64,000 bases of DNA from the NCBI GenBank assembly GCA_965218875.1, contig OZ244707.1, positions 1,054,001 through 1,118,000 on the forward strand, given 5' to 3'. This DNA is from CBDCMJ01 sp965218875. GTDB lineage: Bacteria; Chloroflexota; Dehalococcoidia; Lucifugimonadales; UBA3495. A program made the position numbers and the translations under genes. Positions 7,589-15,621 of this stretch are shown one piece after another. The notes below the pieces were generated by a model. That model was not told the origin of the DNA. It did not search any database and worked only from the letters and a program-made list of their open reading frames with translations. Each line of letters begins with the position of its first letter. The stretch's first letter is position 1.

Positions 7589-9007
7589 CTATAAGCCCAC
7601 CATGTCAGCGTTCAGACAGTCGCGGACCAGAGGAGCAGCCACCAGCCGACGCTTTTCCTCCTTGGCGCTGAAACGCCTTAGAAGGACGTAAGTGTCGTCC
7701 TTTACGAGAAGCTTAGCGGATTGAGGAGTGGACCTGACCCACTGTGGCTTGCGGCTCCACCGCGACGGCCATTCCAAACACATGGGCCTCACGTGGTGCA
7801 TCCACAGGAGCGGGACGGTCGACTCTCCGGACGCAGCATGGACTAGAAACTGGGTTGCCCTGAACGGCACCACCGGGCCGGTTGAGATGTCCAACCCGAG
7901 AGAACTCAGGGGTTCGGGCCAAGCTCGGACGACCCGCACCAGTTCAAGATCCTCTGCACAAACGGGAATGCACAGTTCCTTGTTCGCGCTCCCTACGTCC
8001 AGCACGGAGTCCAACCCGACTAGAATGCGCTCACGGCAGGGGAGGTCGTCAGCTGTCTTGCTGTGGGATACCAGCACTTGACCTTCATGAAGGGCCTCAG
8101 CGTCCGTCCGCCTCTGCCCGGCGAATATCAGGTTCTCCTGGAGCACTGTCTGGTTCTTGAACACGTCCCTTCGAGACTCAAAGAGATGGATGGCCGTAGG
8201 AATCACGCGATGAAAGAAGGCCCTCCGGAATCTCCTGAAATACGGCCCCGACGCAAAGCTCCTCGGCACGATGTACACGAGCTTCCCGGACTCCGATAGA
8301 AGCTCGGCGGAAATCGCCATGAACAGGGCGTAGATGTTGGGCTGTCCATGTACGACGGACGCCCCTGCTACCGCCCGTGGGTCGTCCTTCCCTATCTTGA
8401 AGTAAGGTGGATTGGAAATCACCAGGTTATAGTGGGCCGGCGAGTTGTTGATAGACCTTCGAGGCCCGCTGGAAGTCCACACAGCTTCTAGGACATCCGC
8501 GTGCTCCAGAACGAAATCACCACACTGCACGTCGAATGTCATAGAGACGCCGCGCTGACCAAGCCACTCGCGTGAGAAGGCGAGGGTGCGGTGTGTAAGG
8601 TTGGCCAGGAGAGGATCCGATTCGTAGGCATCAACGTGCAAGCTCCTGACGACCCGGCTGCCGGAGACCGCTTCGCACACCGCAGCCGACAGGACGCCTG
8701 TCCCGCTGCCGGGGTCCAGCACCCGCAGGTTTGGCTCCGAGTAGGAGGAACTCTCCGCCATGAACCTGGCGATAGCGGCAGGCGTTAGATAGTGTCCACC
8801 GTTCTTACGGTGGTCGTCCTTCGTGAAGACCAAATACGTCTGTCCCAGAACCTCGGCGTACTCTACCGGCGTGCAATCCCTCGTTGGAGGAGGAGCATCG
8901 AGTTCCGGCGGAAACAGATCGAGTTGCATTCCCAGCGGAGCGGCCGCCGAGACAGTCCCACTTGCGGGTTTGAGCGTTGTCATCTTTATCGGCTGGGTGG
9001 CCTTCAT
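7589..9007 (-). CDS. PstI/Eco57I-type N6-adenine DNA methyltransferase, main part (C-terminus lost to an in-frame stop)
   Basis: A 472-residue open frame from ATG 9007. Motif X/I region: TYLVFTKDDHRKNGGHYLTPAAIARFM, then VLDPGSGTGVLSAAVCEA (SAM binding, about residues 95-112). The catalytic motif IV is NLVISNPPYFKIGK near residue 200. These mark a gamma-class N6-adenine methyltransferase like M.PstI and M.BsuBI, which protect CTGCAG from the linked endonuclease. Those proteins are about 500 residues in one chain; here the frame stops at TAG 7589-7591 and a further 94-95 conserved residues follow in frame. It lies between a small HTH gene and the endonuclease, all on the minus strand with gaps under 15 bases. 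Confidence 0.85.
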   Translation of the reverse strand: MKATQPIKMTTLKPASGTVSAAAPLGMQLDLFPPELDAPPPTRDCTPVEYAEVLGQTYLVFTKDDHRKNGGHYLTPAAIARFMAESSSYSEPNLRVLDPGSGTGVLSAAVCEAVSGSRVVRSLHVDAYESDPLLANLTHRTLAFSREWLGQRGVSMTFDVQCGDFVLEHADVLEAVWTSSGPRRSINNSPAHYNLVISNPPYFKIGKDDPRAVAGASVVHGQPNIYALFMAISAELLSESGKLVYIVPRSFASGPYFRRFRRAFFHRVIPTAIHLFESRRDVFKNQTVLQENLIFAGQRRTDAEALHEGQVLVSHSKTADDLPCRERILVGLDSVLDVGSANKELCIPVCAEDLELVRVVRAWPEPLSSLGLDISTGPVVPFRATQFLVHAASGESTVPLLWMHHVRPMCLEWPSRWSRKPQWVRSTPQSAKLLVKDDTYVLLRRFSAKEEKRRLVAAPLVRDCLNADMVGL

Positions 9008-9020
9008 CTATGCCAAGCCT

Positions 9021-9221
9021 CTATCTAACCTGTCGTATCTTGCCGGTCTTGGGATCGTAGCTGTTGGCGAAGATTGCAAGAACATCGTACTGAATGAACC
9101 ATTGGGTCCCCCTTCCCAGTGCCTTTAGCCGCTTCGCTCTGAGATTCCGCCGAACGATCTCCTCACTGACGTTTAGATAGGATGCCGCTTGAGGTACTGT
9201 AAACTCTTCAGGCATGGTCAT
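9021..9221 (-). CDS. Small excisionase/MerR-type helix-turn-helix protein of the R-M locus
   Basis: A 66-residue protein, MTMPEEFTVPQAASYLNVSEEIVRRNLRAKRLKALGRG..., with ATG at 9221 (or 9215) after an AGGAT. The pattern FTVPQAASYLNVSEEIVRRNLRAKRL is the HTH_17 (excisionase-like winged helix) DNA-binding unit. It ends 13 bases before the methyltransferase and is co-directional, so the three genes look like one operon. In many type II systems a small controller protein regulates expression; those are usually Xre-type, so an HTH_17 protein in this place is unusual. Its likely target is the palindrome 33 bases upstream. The controller role is inferred. Confidence 0.7.
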   Translation of the reverse strand: MTMPEEFTVPQAASYLNVSEEIVRRNLRAKRLKALGRGTQWFIQYDVLAIFANSYDPKTGKIRQVR

Positions 9222-9244
9222 GGCTGTATCCTGAGAATGGAATG

Positions 9245-9277
9245 AAGGGTGTTGGTGTGTTATAACACACCACCCTT
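9245..9277. promoter_or_regulatory. 18-bp perfect palindrome with flanking inverted arms: probable operator/promoter of the R-M operon
   Basis: GGTGTGTTATAACACACC at 9254-9271 is a perfect palindrome, flanked by AAGGGT (9245-9250) and ACCCTT (9272-9277), so the symmetry extends further with a three-base bulge. The TATAAC in the centre is a good -10 for the HTH gene on the minus strand. It lies 33 bases before the ATG at 9221. Position and symmetry suggest autoregulation by the HTH protein. Confidence 0.55.
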
Positions 9278-9423
9278 GTCAGAAAGAAGTTCGGTACGCC
9301 TCGTCCAACCACACCACAACGCAGGGGATTGCCTGGCTTGCCGACCTTGGCGCGCGGGCCTGCTGTCCCGCGCCAAATTCGATCTGCGCCTGGACGGCTG
9401 AGGGAGACTAGGAAACGTCGAGT

Positions 9424-10215
9424 TTACGGCCCGGCGGCTGCCCCGGAATCGCAGGGCTGCTGCCCGCCGTCCCGCAGCCTGGGCAGAACGAAGTCCTCCA
9501 GGGCGACCGCCAGGCCGTCCTCTTCCACCGTCGGGGCCACGTAGTCGGCCGCGTCCTTGAGCTCCTGGGGGGCGCCCCCCATGGCCACGGACAGCCCGCA
9601 CGATTGCAGGAGGGTGAGGTCGTTGAAGCTGTCTCCCGCGGCCGCCGCCTGGGACACTTCGATGCCCATCATGCCGGCCAGGATCGAGGCCGCGGCGGCC
9701 TTGTCCACGCCCGATGCGGTGACGTCCACCGCCCAGAGGCCGTTGTAGGGCAGGAAGACCTTCACCGCGTTTAGTCCGGGCCAGGCCTCCAGCTGCGCCA
9801 ACAGCCGACCGGCGTCGGCTTCGTCCAGGTCCAGGGCCGACACCCTTATGACTTGCCGGCCGGCCACGGCGGCGGGGCTATGGGCGGCGCCCTCGGGAAG
9901 GGTGGCGATGAAGGCGGTCCCGGCGGAGTGCAGGCTCCTCACGAGTTCCAAGCCCAGGTCCGGCGGCAACGGAGCGGTCCACAGGAACCGGCCGCTGCCG
10001 GGATCCAGAATAACCGCCCCGCCGTCGCTGATCTGAGGCGACGACAGCCCCAGGCGGCGGGCGTAGCGCACCACGTTGGCCGCTTCCCTGCCGCTGGCGA
10101 TGACCACGGGCGCCCGCTCCCGGACCAGGGAGACGGCCCGGGCCACCCGGGGGGCAATTGCTTCGTCCCTGCCGATCAGGGTCCCGTCCAAGTCCAGGAT
10201 GACGGCGCGGATCAT
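9424..10215 (-). CDS. HAD-superfamily hydrolase, Cof/type IIB
   Basis: A 263-residue protein from ATG 10215. Motif I is AVILDLDGTLIGRDE (nucleophile and acid/base Asp, residues 7-11 region); motif II is VVIASGRE; motif III/IV is AAAAGDSFNDLTLLQSCG near residue 190. The cap between motifs II and III, with LKDAADYVAPTVEEDGLAVAL at the end, fits the Cof-like type IIB subfamily of sugar-phosphate or nucleotide phosphatases. All catalytic residues are present. The C-terminal 20 residues are low-complexity (GGQQPCDSGAAAGP). It is followed on the same strand, after 100 bases, by no obviously linked gene; the substrate is unknown. Confidence 0.85.
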   Translation of the reverse strand: MIRAVILDLDGTLIGRDEAIAPRVARAVSLVRERAPVVIASGREAANVVRYARRLGLSSPQISDGGAVILDPGSGRFLWTAPLPPDLGLELVRSLHSAGTAFIATLPEGAAHSPAAVAGRQVIRVSALDLDEADAGRLLAQLEAWPGLNAVKVFLPYNGLWAVDVTASGVDKAAAASILAGMMGIEVSQAAAAGDSFNDLTLLQSCGLSVAMGGAPQELKDAADYVAPTVEEDGLAVALEDFVLPRLRDGGQQPCDSGAAAGP

Positions 10216-10316
10216 CCGGCCTCACGCTGATCGGGGGCGCCGCAGCCGGAGGCCGCGGGTCGGCGCTTGAGGAGACTGAATGCAGGGCCCGGCGCCCCCG
10301 GATAAGCCAAGGCCGG

Positions 10317-10907
10317 TCAGCGGGCCGCCAGGGGGAGAGGACCCGTCATGCCTGGATTCCCGGCCGCGGCTTGCCCGATCGCCACAACCGAGTCGGCCAG
10401 GCTCTCCAGCTCGGCCATGGCCCCCTGGTCGGCCAGCTTCCCCTCCTGAAACTGGCGGGACTGGAGATATACCGAGCCGGGCGCAACGTGGGCCCCGAAC
10501 CAGGCCAGCACCGGCCGCAGTTGGCTATCGACGGCCAGGTAGTGGTGGTCGGAGGCGCCCATGGCCACCAGCCCGCAGGCTTTGCCCATCAGGCCCTCCA
10601 CCGGGGTCAGGTCCAGCAGGTTCTTCAGCGAGGCGGTGAAGGACCCCCGGAAGATGGGGGTGGCTATCAGGTACATGTCGGCCTCGGTGACCTGCCGCAC
10701 CACGGCGGCGGTGTCGTCGTCATAGCCGGACAGGGGGCGCCCGTCGGCGAAGGATATCCGGTGGTCGCCCAGGTGCAGCAGGCCGGTGGCCACGGGGCGA
10801 TCCCGGCCGGCGGCGGACCTGGAGGCGGACTCCAGGGCCAACTCAAGCGCCTGGTGCAGGCGGCCCTGCTGGGTGACCGAGCCGTGGATTCCTAGCAGGG
10901 TGGGCAA
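10317..10907 (-). CDS. NAD(P)H-dependent FMN reductase
   Basis: A 196-residue flavodoxin-like protein. The start is TTG 10905-10907 with GGAGG seven bases before it; no better start is nearby. The FMN-binding pattern is visible: LLGIHGSVTQQGR at the N-terminus, ADMYLIATPIFRGSFTASLKNLLDLTP near residues 75-102, and LVAMGASDHHYLAVDSQLRPVL. This is the SsuE/MsuE-type layout that reduces FMN and passes FMNH2 to a two-component monooxygenase. It sits immediately downstream (97 bases) of an NtaA-type monooxygenase on the same strand, which fits such a pairing. Confidence 0.85.
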   Translation of the reverse strand: MPTLLGIHGSVTQQGRLHQALELALESASRSAAGRDRPVATGLLHLGDHRISFADGRPLSGYDDDTAAVVRQVTEADMYLIATPIFRGSFTASLKNLLDLTPVEGLMGKACGLVAMGASDHHYLAVDSQLRPVLAWFGAHVAPGSVYLQSRQFQEGKLADQGAMAELESLADSVVAIGQAAAGNPGMTGPLPLAAR

Positions 10908-11003
10908 TGGAGGCCTCCAGAAATAGTTGATGGAAGGTCTAGCGTCGAAGGGCCGGCGTTCCCGCGGCTGGCGGCTGCCCCGGCGATGGCACCGCGTCGG
11001 GGG

Positions 11004-12374
11004 TCAGGGACTGGACGCCAGCTCCGCCGGCCGGACCTTCCCCGGCGCCGGGCCGGGCGCGGCGGCGTGGCGGCTGGCCGGAATCGGCAGCCCCAAGTTC
11101 TCGTGAAGGGTCTCCGCCTCGTACTCGGTCCTGAACAGGCCCCGGCCCTTGAGAATGGGCAGGACCTGGTCGATGAAGTCGTGAAACCCGTCGGGCAGCA
11201 CGGCGTTGTTCACCATGAAGCCGTCCGCCGCTCCCCCCTCCAGCCACGACTGCATGGCGTCCGCCACCTGCACCGGCGTCCCGATGAACGGTCCCCGGGG
11301 TGTGGTCTCCCGCAGGGCCAGTTGGCGCAGGGTCAGCTTTTCGTCCCTGGCCAACTGCTTCAGCCGGTCGGTGACGCTCTCCCAGCCGTTGCGGGCGAAG
11401 TCGCCCAGGTCGGGGAACTGTTCGTCCAGGGGAAACTGGGTGAAGTCGATGTCGTTGAAGTAGCGGCCCAGGTAGTTCAGGGCGTCCCCGATGTCCGCCA
11501 GGCCGGCTATCTCCTGGTGCTTCCGCTGGGCCTCGGCCTCGGTTTCTCCCACCACGGGATTGCAGCCGGGAAGGACCAGAATCTCCTCGGGCGATCGGCC
11601 GTGCTTGGCGGCCCGGCCCTTGATGTCCCGGTAGAAGGCGGCGGCGCTGTCCAGCGAGGGCTGGCCGGTGAACACGGCGTCGGCCACTTTGGACGCGAAG
11701 TCCATGCCAGCCTCCGACGACCCGGCCTGGATGAGCACCGGCCGGCCCTGCTTCGACCGGGATATGTTCAGGGGGCCTTTTACGGAGTAGAACTCGCCGC
11801 GATGGTCGAGGGTGTGCATCTTGTCCGGGTCGAAGAACACCCCGGTGTCCTTGTCCCGCACGAAGGCGTCGTCGTCCCAGGAGTCCCACAAGCCCAGAGT
11901 CACCTGGAGAAACTCGTAGGCCATCCGGTACCGCAGGTCGTGCTCCGGATGACCGGGCTTGCTGTAATTGAGGGCGGACCCTTCCAGGGGAGAGGTGACT
12001 ATGTTCCAGCCGGCACGCCCGTTGCTGATGTGGTCGACGGAAGCGAACTGTCGGGCCACGGTGAAGGGGTCGCTGTAGGTGGTGGACAGGGTGGCGGCCA
12101 GGCCGACGTGGGTGGTGTCCATGGCCAGCGCCGCCAGCAGGGTCAGCGGTTCGAAGCGGTTGAGAAAGATGGGGTGGGACTTCTCACTGATGTACAGGCC
12201 GTCGCCAAAGAAGACGAAGTCCAGCTTGGCCGCTTCGGCCTTCCGGGTCAAGGCCCGGTAGTAGTCCAGGTTGATGGCGCCGTCGGCCACGGCGTTGGGG
12301 TGCCTCCAGGAGGCCATGTTGCTGCCCGTCCCGGAGAAAAAAGCCCCCAGGTGCAGCCTGCGCGTCGCCTTCAT
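11004..12374 (-). CDS. NtaA/SnaA/DszA-family FMNH2-dependent monooxygenase
   Basis: A 456-residue LLM-class TIM-barrel protein from ATG 12374. Diagnostic stretches: LHLGAFFSGTGSNMASWRHP at the start, DFVFFGDGLYISEK, RFEPLTLLAALAMDTTHVGLAATLSTTYSDPF, and HISNGRAGWNIVTSP, which is the hallmark of the NtaA/DszA group. GRPVLIQAGSSEAG and PRGPFIGTPVQVADAMQSWL follow. Members oxidise chelators, dibenzothiophene sulfone or other small molecules with FMNH2 and O2. With the FMN reductase downstream it forms a plausible two-component system. A second LLM gene is 95 bases upstream. The substrate is not predictable from sequence alone. Confidence 0.9.
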   Translation of the reverse strand: MKATRRLHLGAFFSGTGSNMASWRHPNAVADGAINLDYYRALTRKAEAAKLDFVFFGDGLYISEKSHPIFLNRFEPLTLLAALAMDTTHVGLAATLSTTYSDPFTVARQFASVDHISNGRAGWNIVTSPLEGSALNYSKPGHPEHDLRYRMAYEFLQVTLGLWDSWDDDAFVRDKDTGVFFDPDKMHTLDHRGEFYSVKGPLNISRSKQGRPVLIQAGSSEAGMDFASKVADAVFTGQPSLDSAAAFYRDIKGRAAKHGRSPEEILVLPGCNPVVGETEAEAQRKHQEIAGLADIGDALNYLGRYFNDIDFTQFPLDEQFPDLGDFARNGWESVTDRLKQLARDEKLTLRQLALRETTPRGPFIGTPVQVADAMQSWLEGGAADGFMVNNAVLPDGFHDFIDQVLPILKGRGLFRTEYEAETLHENLGLPIPASRHAAAPGPAPGKVRPAELASSP

Positions 12375-12469
12375 GCTTGCCCCCGATATTCGTCCATTAG
12401 GCCAAGTCTCCCGCCACGTGTCCCGGTCCTGGCCCAGGTCCGGGCGAGAGTCCTGGATCCTTTCACAGG

Positions 12470-13483
12470 TTACCCACGGAACAGACCGCTTAGCAACTCG
12501 TAGGAGCGAAGCCGCTTTTGAAAGTCGTCCACGGCGGTCACGGCGAAGATTTCGTCCAACCGGTAGCGCTCCTGTAGCTCGGACAGCCTCGCGCGCACCG
12601 TTTCCGGGGAGCCGTGAATGACGTTTGACTCCTGCGTCTCGTAGCTGAATTTCTCGTTCGACTGCCTCCCGAACTCCCGGGCCGCATCTTCGGAGAATAC
12701 GGTAAAGGTGCGTCCGCTCTCCAGGCGGACCCGGATCACCTGGACTTGGGACGCGTGGCGCCGGGCTTCCGCGCCGTCGTCTGCGACTATCACCGGCAGG
12801 GCCAGCATCACTCGCGGGGACCGGTGCTCAGCGGCGTCGAAGCAGCCGCGGTAGGTCCGGACCGCCTCGTCCATGGCGGCATCGTCGCTATTCAGGAACA
12901 GGGCGAAGACGTAGGGCATCCCCAGCTTGGCCGCCAAGCGGGCGCTGGAGGGGGTGGTCCCCAGCAGGTACAGGTCCGCCGGCTGGGGAGGCGTCGGGCT
13001 TGCCCTCAACCCGTGGAGGGGATGGGTCTCCGCCAGCCGGCCGCCAAGGATTTGGGACAGGTCGCGCAGCTTGGCCTCGAAGTCGCTGCCGGATGGCGTA
13101 TCGACGCCGGCCTCGGGGCGCAGCGCCATGGTGGACCGGGGCATGCCGCCGGGCCCGCCGCCGATTCCCAGATCGACCCTCCCCGGCGCCAGGGAGGCCA
13201 GCACGTTGAAGTTTTCCGCCACCTTGTAGGGGCTATAGTGCTGCAACATCACCCCGCCGGCGCCGACCCGGATGCGGGCCGTTTTGGCCAGAAGATGCGA
13301 CACCAGGACCTCGGGTGAGGAGCCCATTACCCGGTCCGAGCCGTGGTGTTCCGCCACCCAGAAGCGGTGGTATCCCCACTGCTCCGCCTTCCCCGCCAGT
13401 TCGATGGTGTGCTCGAACGCCACGGCGGCGGTCTCGTCGCCGCTGACCGGGCTCTGGTCCAGTATGCTCAGCTTCAGGTTCAA
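12470..13483 (-). CDS. LLM-class flavin-dependent oxidoreductase, MsnO8-like
   Basis: A 337-residue luciferase-like protein. The open frame begins at TTG 13481-13483 (NLKLSILDQSPVSGDETAAVAF), with no clear ribosome site, so the exact start is uncertain. KLSILDQSPV at the N-terminus, WVAEHHGSDRVMGSSPEVL, RIRVGAGGVMLQHYSPYKVAE and GRVDLGIGGGPGG are characteristic of the MsnO8 branch, which resembles alkanal monooxygenase. The C-terminal half keeps the luciferase barrel pattern. It is the first gene of a minus-strand run (LLM, NtaA-type monooxygenase, FMN reductase), suggesting a shared oxidative pathway; no substrate is assigned. Confidence 0.85.
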   Translation of the reverse strand: MNLKLSILDQSPVSGDETAAVAFEHTIELAGKAEQWGYHRFWVAEHHGSDRVMGSSPEVLVSHLLAKTARIRVGAGGVMLQHYSPYKVAENFNVLASLAPGRVDLGIGGGPGGMPRSTMALRPEAGVDTPSGSDFEAKLRDLSQILGGRLAETHPLHGLRASPTPPQPADLYLLGTTPSSARLAAKLGMPYVFALFLNSDDAAMDEAVRTYRGCFDAAEHRSPRVMLALPVIVADDGAEARRHASQVQVIRVRLESGRTFTVFSEDAAREFGRQSNEKFSYETQESNVIHGSPETVRARLSELQERYRLDEIFAVTAVDDFQKRLRSYELLSGLFRG

Positions 13484-13543
13484 ACCGCTTCAAACCGCCG
13501 CCGGAATGCTCCGTCTCAGCTGTTTGGCCGCGCCGCCGCCGGA

Positions 13544-14020
13544 CTAGGCCTGGAGGGCGTCCGGCGGCGCCGGGGGCCGCTCCAGCAGCTCCAGGTAGTT
13601 GCCGTCGGGGTCCTGGGCGTAGCAGCCCTTCCGGGCCAGGGGGTAGACGGCGTCGTGTCGGGCCGCCGGCGGCCCGACGAACCGCACTCCCCGGGCCGAT
13701 AGTTCCTCGTAGAACGAGTCCAGATCGTCCACTATGATTCCCAGGTGCGCCGCGCCCACTTGATGCCGCTCCGGGAGCTCCACGGGCGTGCCCGGGGGAT
13801 TGAGGTACTGGATCAGCTCCACCGAGTGCTTCATGTCCCCAAGACCCAGGTACACCAGGTGCAGCCGGGCCTCGGGGTAGCCCACCAGGCTGGAGATGAA
13901 CTCCCCCTCCAGGACTTGGTTCCGCTCCTCTACGAGGCCCAGCAGGTCGCGATAGAAGGCCAGGGAGCGGTCCATATCGCTGACCACGAAGCCGGTGTGG
14001 TTCATCCATTCGGCCTTCAT
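13544..14020 (-). CDS. VOC family protein (lactoylglutathione lyase/dioxygenase-like)
   Basis: A 158-residue protein with ATG 14020. First module: MNHTGFVVSDMDRSLAFYRDLLGL; second module: AAHLGIIVDDLDSFYEELSARGV, ending KGCYAQDPDGNYLELLERP. Likely metal ligands are His8 (NHTGF), the His of AAHLGI and the Glu of YLELLE. DPDGNYLELLE is typical of methylmalonyl-CoA epimerase/glyoxalase-like members, but the true reaction cannot be read off. It is 60 bases upstream of the MsnO8-like gene on the same strand and may belong to the same transcription unit. Confidence 0.8.
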   Translation of the reverse strand: MKAEWMNHTGFVVSDMDRSLAFYRDLLGLVEERNQVLEGEFISSLVGYPEARLHLVYLGLGDMKHSVELIQYLNPPGTPVELPERHQVGAAHLGIIVDDLDSFYEELSARGVRFVGPPAARHDAVYPLARKGCYAQDPDGNYLELLERPPAPPDALQA

Positions 14021-14248
14021 TGCTGTCCTTCGGGGGCTGTTCTTCCGGGCGCCTCTCCGCCGCTTTTCGGCTGCCTAATGCGCGTAGAAAGGCCCGGCCA
14101 AGCCTCGCCGGTGGGCCTAATTCTACACCGGTTGCCGCCGCGGCGCACCACGGGGCCCGCGACGTAACGGCCCAAGCTCCGCGGTGTGATATGATGGGGC
14201 CGCCGTATTTTGGAATGCGACGAAAGGCCACTATCGGGAGGCTGCGCT

Positions 14249-15274
14249 ATGCCCTTCGGCGGCAATGACTGGCACGCGTTGACCCAGGAGTCCATCCTGG
14301 AGCCGGAGATGCCCATCTGCGACCCGCATCACCACTTCTGGGACTTTCGGACCGAGCGCATGCCCTATCAGAAGTATCTGCTCCACGAGCTGGCCGACGA
14401 TATCAACAGCGGCCACAACGTGCGCTCCACTGTGTTCGTGGAGGCCAGGTCCATGTACCGCCGGGACGGGCCGGAGGAGATGCGGCCGGTGGGCGAAGTC
14501 GAGTTCGTGCAGGGACTGGCGGCGGCCAGCGCCTCCGGCCTCTATGGGTCAGGCCGCGCCGCGGCGGCCATAGTCGGCCACGCCAACCTGAACCTGGGCG
14601 AGGGGGTTGCTCCGGTGTTGGAGGCCCTGCAGGCGGCCAGCCCCAATCGCTTCCGGGGTATCCGCCACTCGGTAACCTGGGACCCCAACCCCGCCGTGGA
14701 GAACACCGCCGCCCACAAGATAGAGGGACAACTGGCCAGCAACAACTTCCGGGAGGGCGCACGGGTGCTGGCCCGCATGGGGTTGTCGCTGGAAGGCTGG
14801 ATGTTCTTCCCCCAGTTGCCCGACCTGGCGGACTTCGCCAGGGCGGTGCCCGACCTGACCATCATACTCAACCACATCGGGGGCCTGCTCCGGGACGGCC
14901 CCTACGCCAACCGGGACGACGAGGTCCTGCCCACCTGGCGCAGCGGCATCGCCGCGGTGGCGGCCTGCCCCAACGTCAATATAAAGCTGGGCGGCGTCGG
15001 CATGCCCCGCACCGGCTTCGACTGGCACACTAGAAGCAAGCCCATCGGGTCCGAGGAGCTGGCCGAGTCCATGGCTCCCTACATGAACTACTGCATTGAG
15101 CAATTCGGGCCGGAGCGTTGCATGTTCGAAAGCAACTTTCCGGTGGACAAGGTGTCCTTCTCCTACCAAGTGATGTATAACGCCTTCAAGCGGCTGTCCC
15201 AGGGTTACAGCGCCTCCGAGCGCCGGGCCATGTTCCACGACACCGCGGCCCGGGTGTACCGCGTCGACGTCTGA
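14249..15274 (+). CDS. Amidohydrolase family protein (ACMSD/LigI-type TIM-barrel hydrolase)
   Basis: The start is ATG 14249 (MPFGGNDWHALTQESI) with GGGAGG just upstream; the frame is open back to 14210. The 341-residue product has the amidohydrolase_2 pattern: ICDPHHHFWDFRTERM (first metal-site HxH), ARMGLSLEGWMFFPQLPDL, TIILNHIGG (later His), and CMFESNFPVDKVSFSY near residue 290 in place of the usual HxxDW/SDxP ending. Members are metal-dependent lactonases or decarboxylases of carboxylic acids. A TATGAT -10-like hexamer lies about 55 bases upstream. It is divergent from the VOC gene and followed by an MFS transporter. Confidence 0.85.
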   Translation: MPFGGNDWHALTQESILEPEMPICDPHHHFWDFRTERMPYQKYLLHELADDINSGHNVRSTVFVEARSMYRRDGPEEMRPVGEVEFVQGLAAASASGLYGSGRAAAAIVGHANLNLGEGVAPVLEALQAASPNRFRGIRHSVTWDPNPAVENTAAHKIEGQLASNNFREGARVLARMGLSLEGWMFFPQLPDLADFARAVPDLTIILNHIGGLLRDGPYANRDDEVLPTWRSGIAAVAACPNVNIKLGGVGMPRTGFDWHTRSKPIGSEELAESMAPYMNYCIEQFGPERCMFESNFPVDKVSFSYQVMYNAFKRLSQGYSASERRAMFHDTAARVYRVDV

Positions 15275-15621
15275 ACGGGGTTGGCAGCCCGCCGCCGGGG
15301 TCAGCGGCCCCGCAGACCCGGGATAGTGGCGGGAAGCCGAAAAGAGACGGCCGGCCGGCGGCCGCTCCGCCGCGAGACGCCCGCGCCTCCTGATGCCCTT
15401 GGGCACCCCCCCCGGCATGGACGGCCCTTGGCTTGGCAATTCCGCGCCGCGTGACCGGTCTGCGCGCGAATGAGTCCCAACACGGGAACGCCCAGTCCGA
15501 GAACGGCTTGCTCCGGACCGGCTAGAGACGGGCGGGCCTGTTGGGGTGACGCGCAATCGGGCCGTGGTAGCCGCCTCCGGTCCGCTGGCCGGTCCCGCAG
15601 CCTGTATCCGGTGTTAGCTCG
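15275..15621. other. Gap without a recognisable gene
   Basis: About 350 bases between the amidohydrolase and the MFS gene. The sequence is GC-rich with several short GC repeats (for example around 15340-15370), but I see no promoter, RNA or gene remnant that stands up. A short antisense frame here looks random. Confidence 0.5.
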
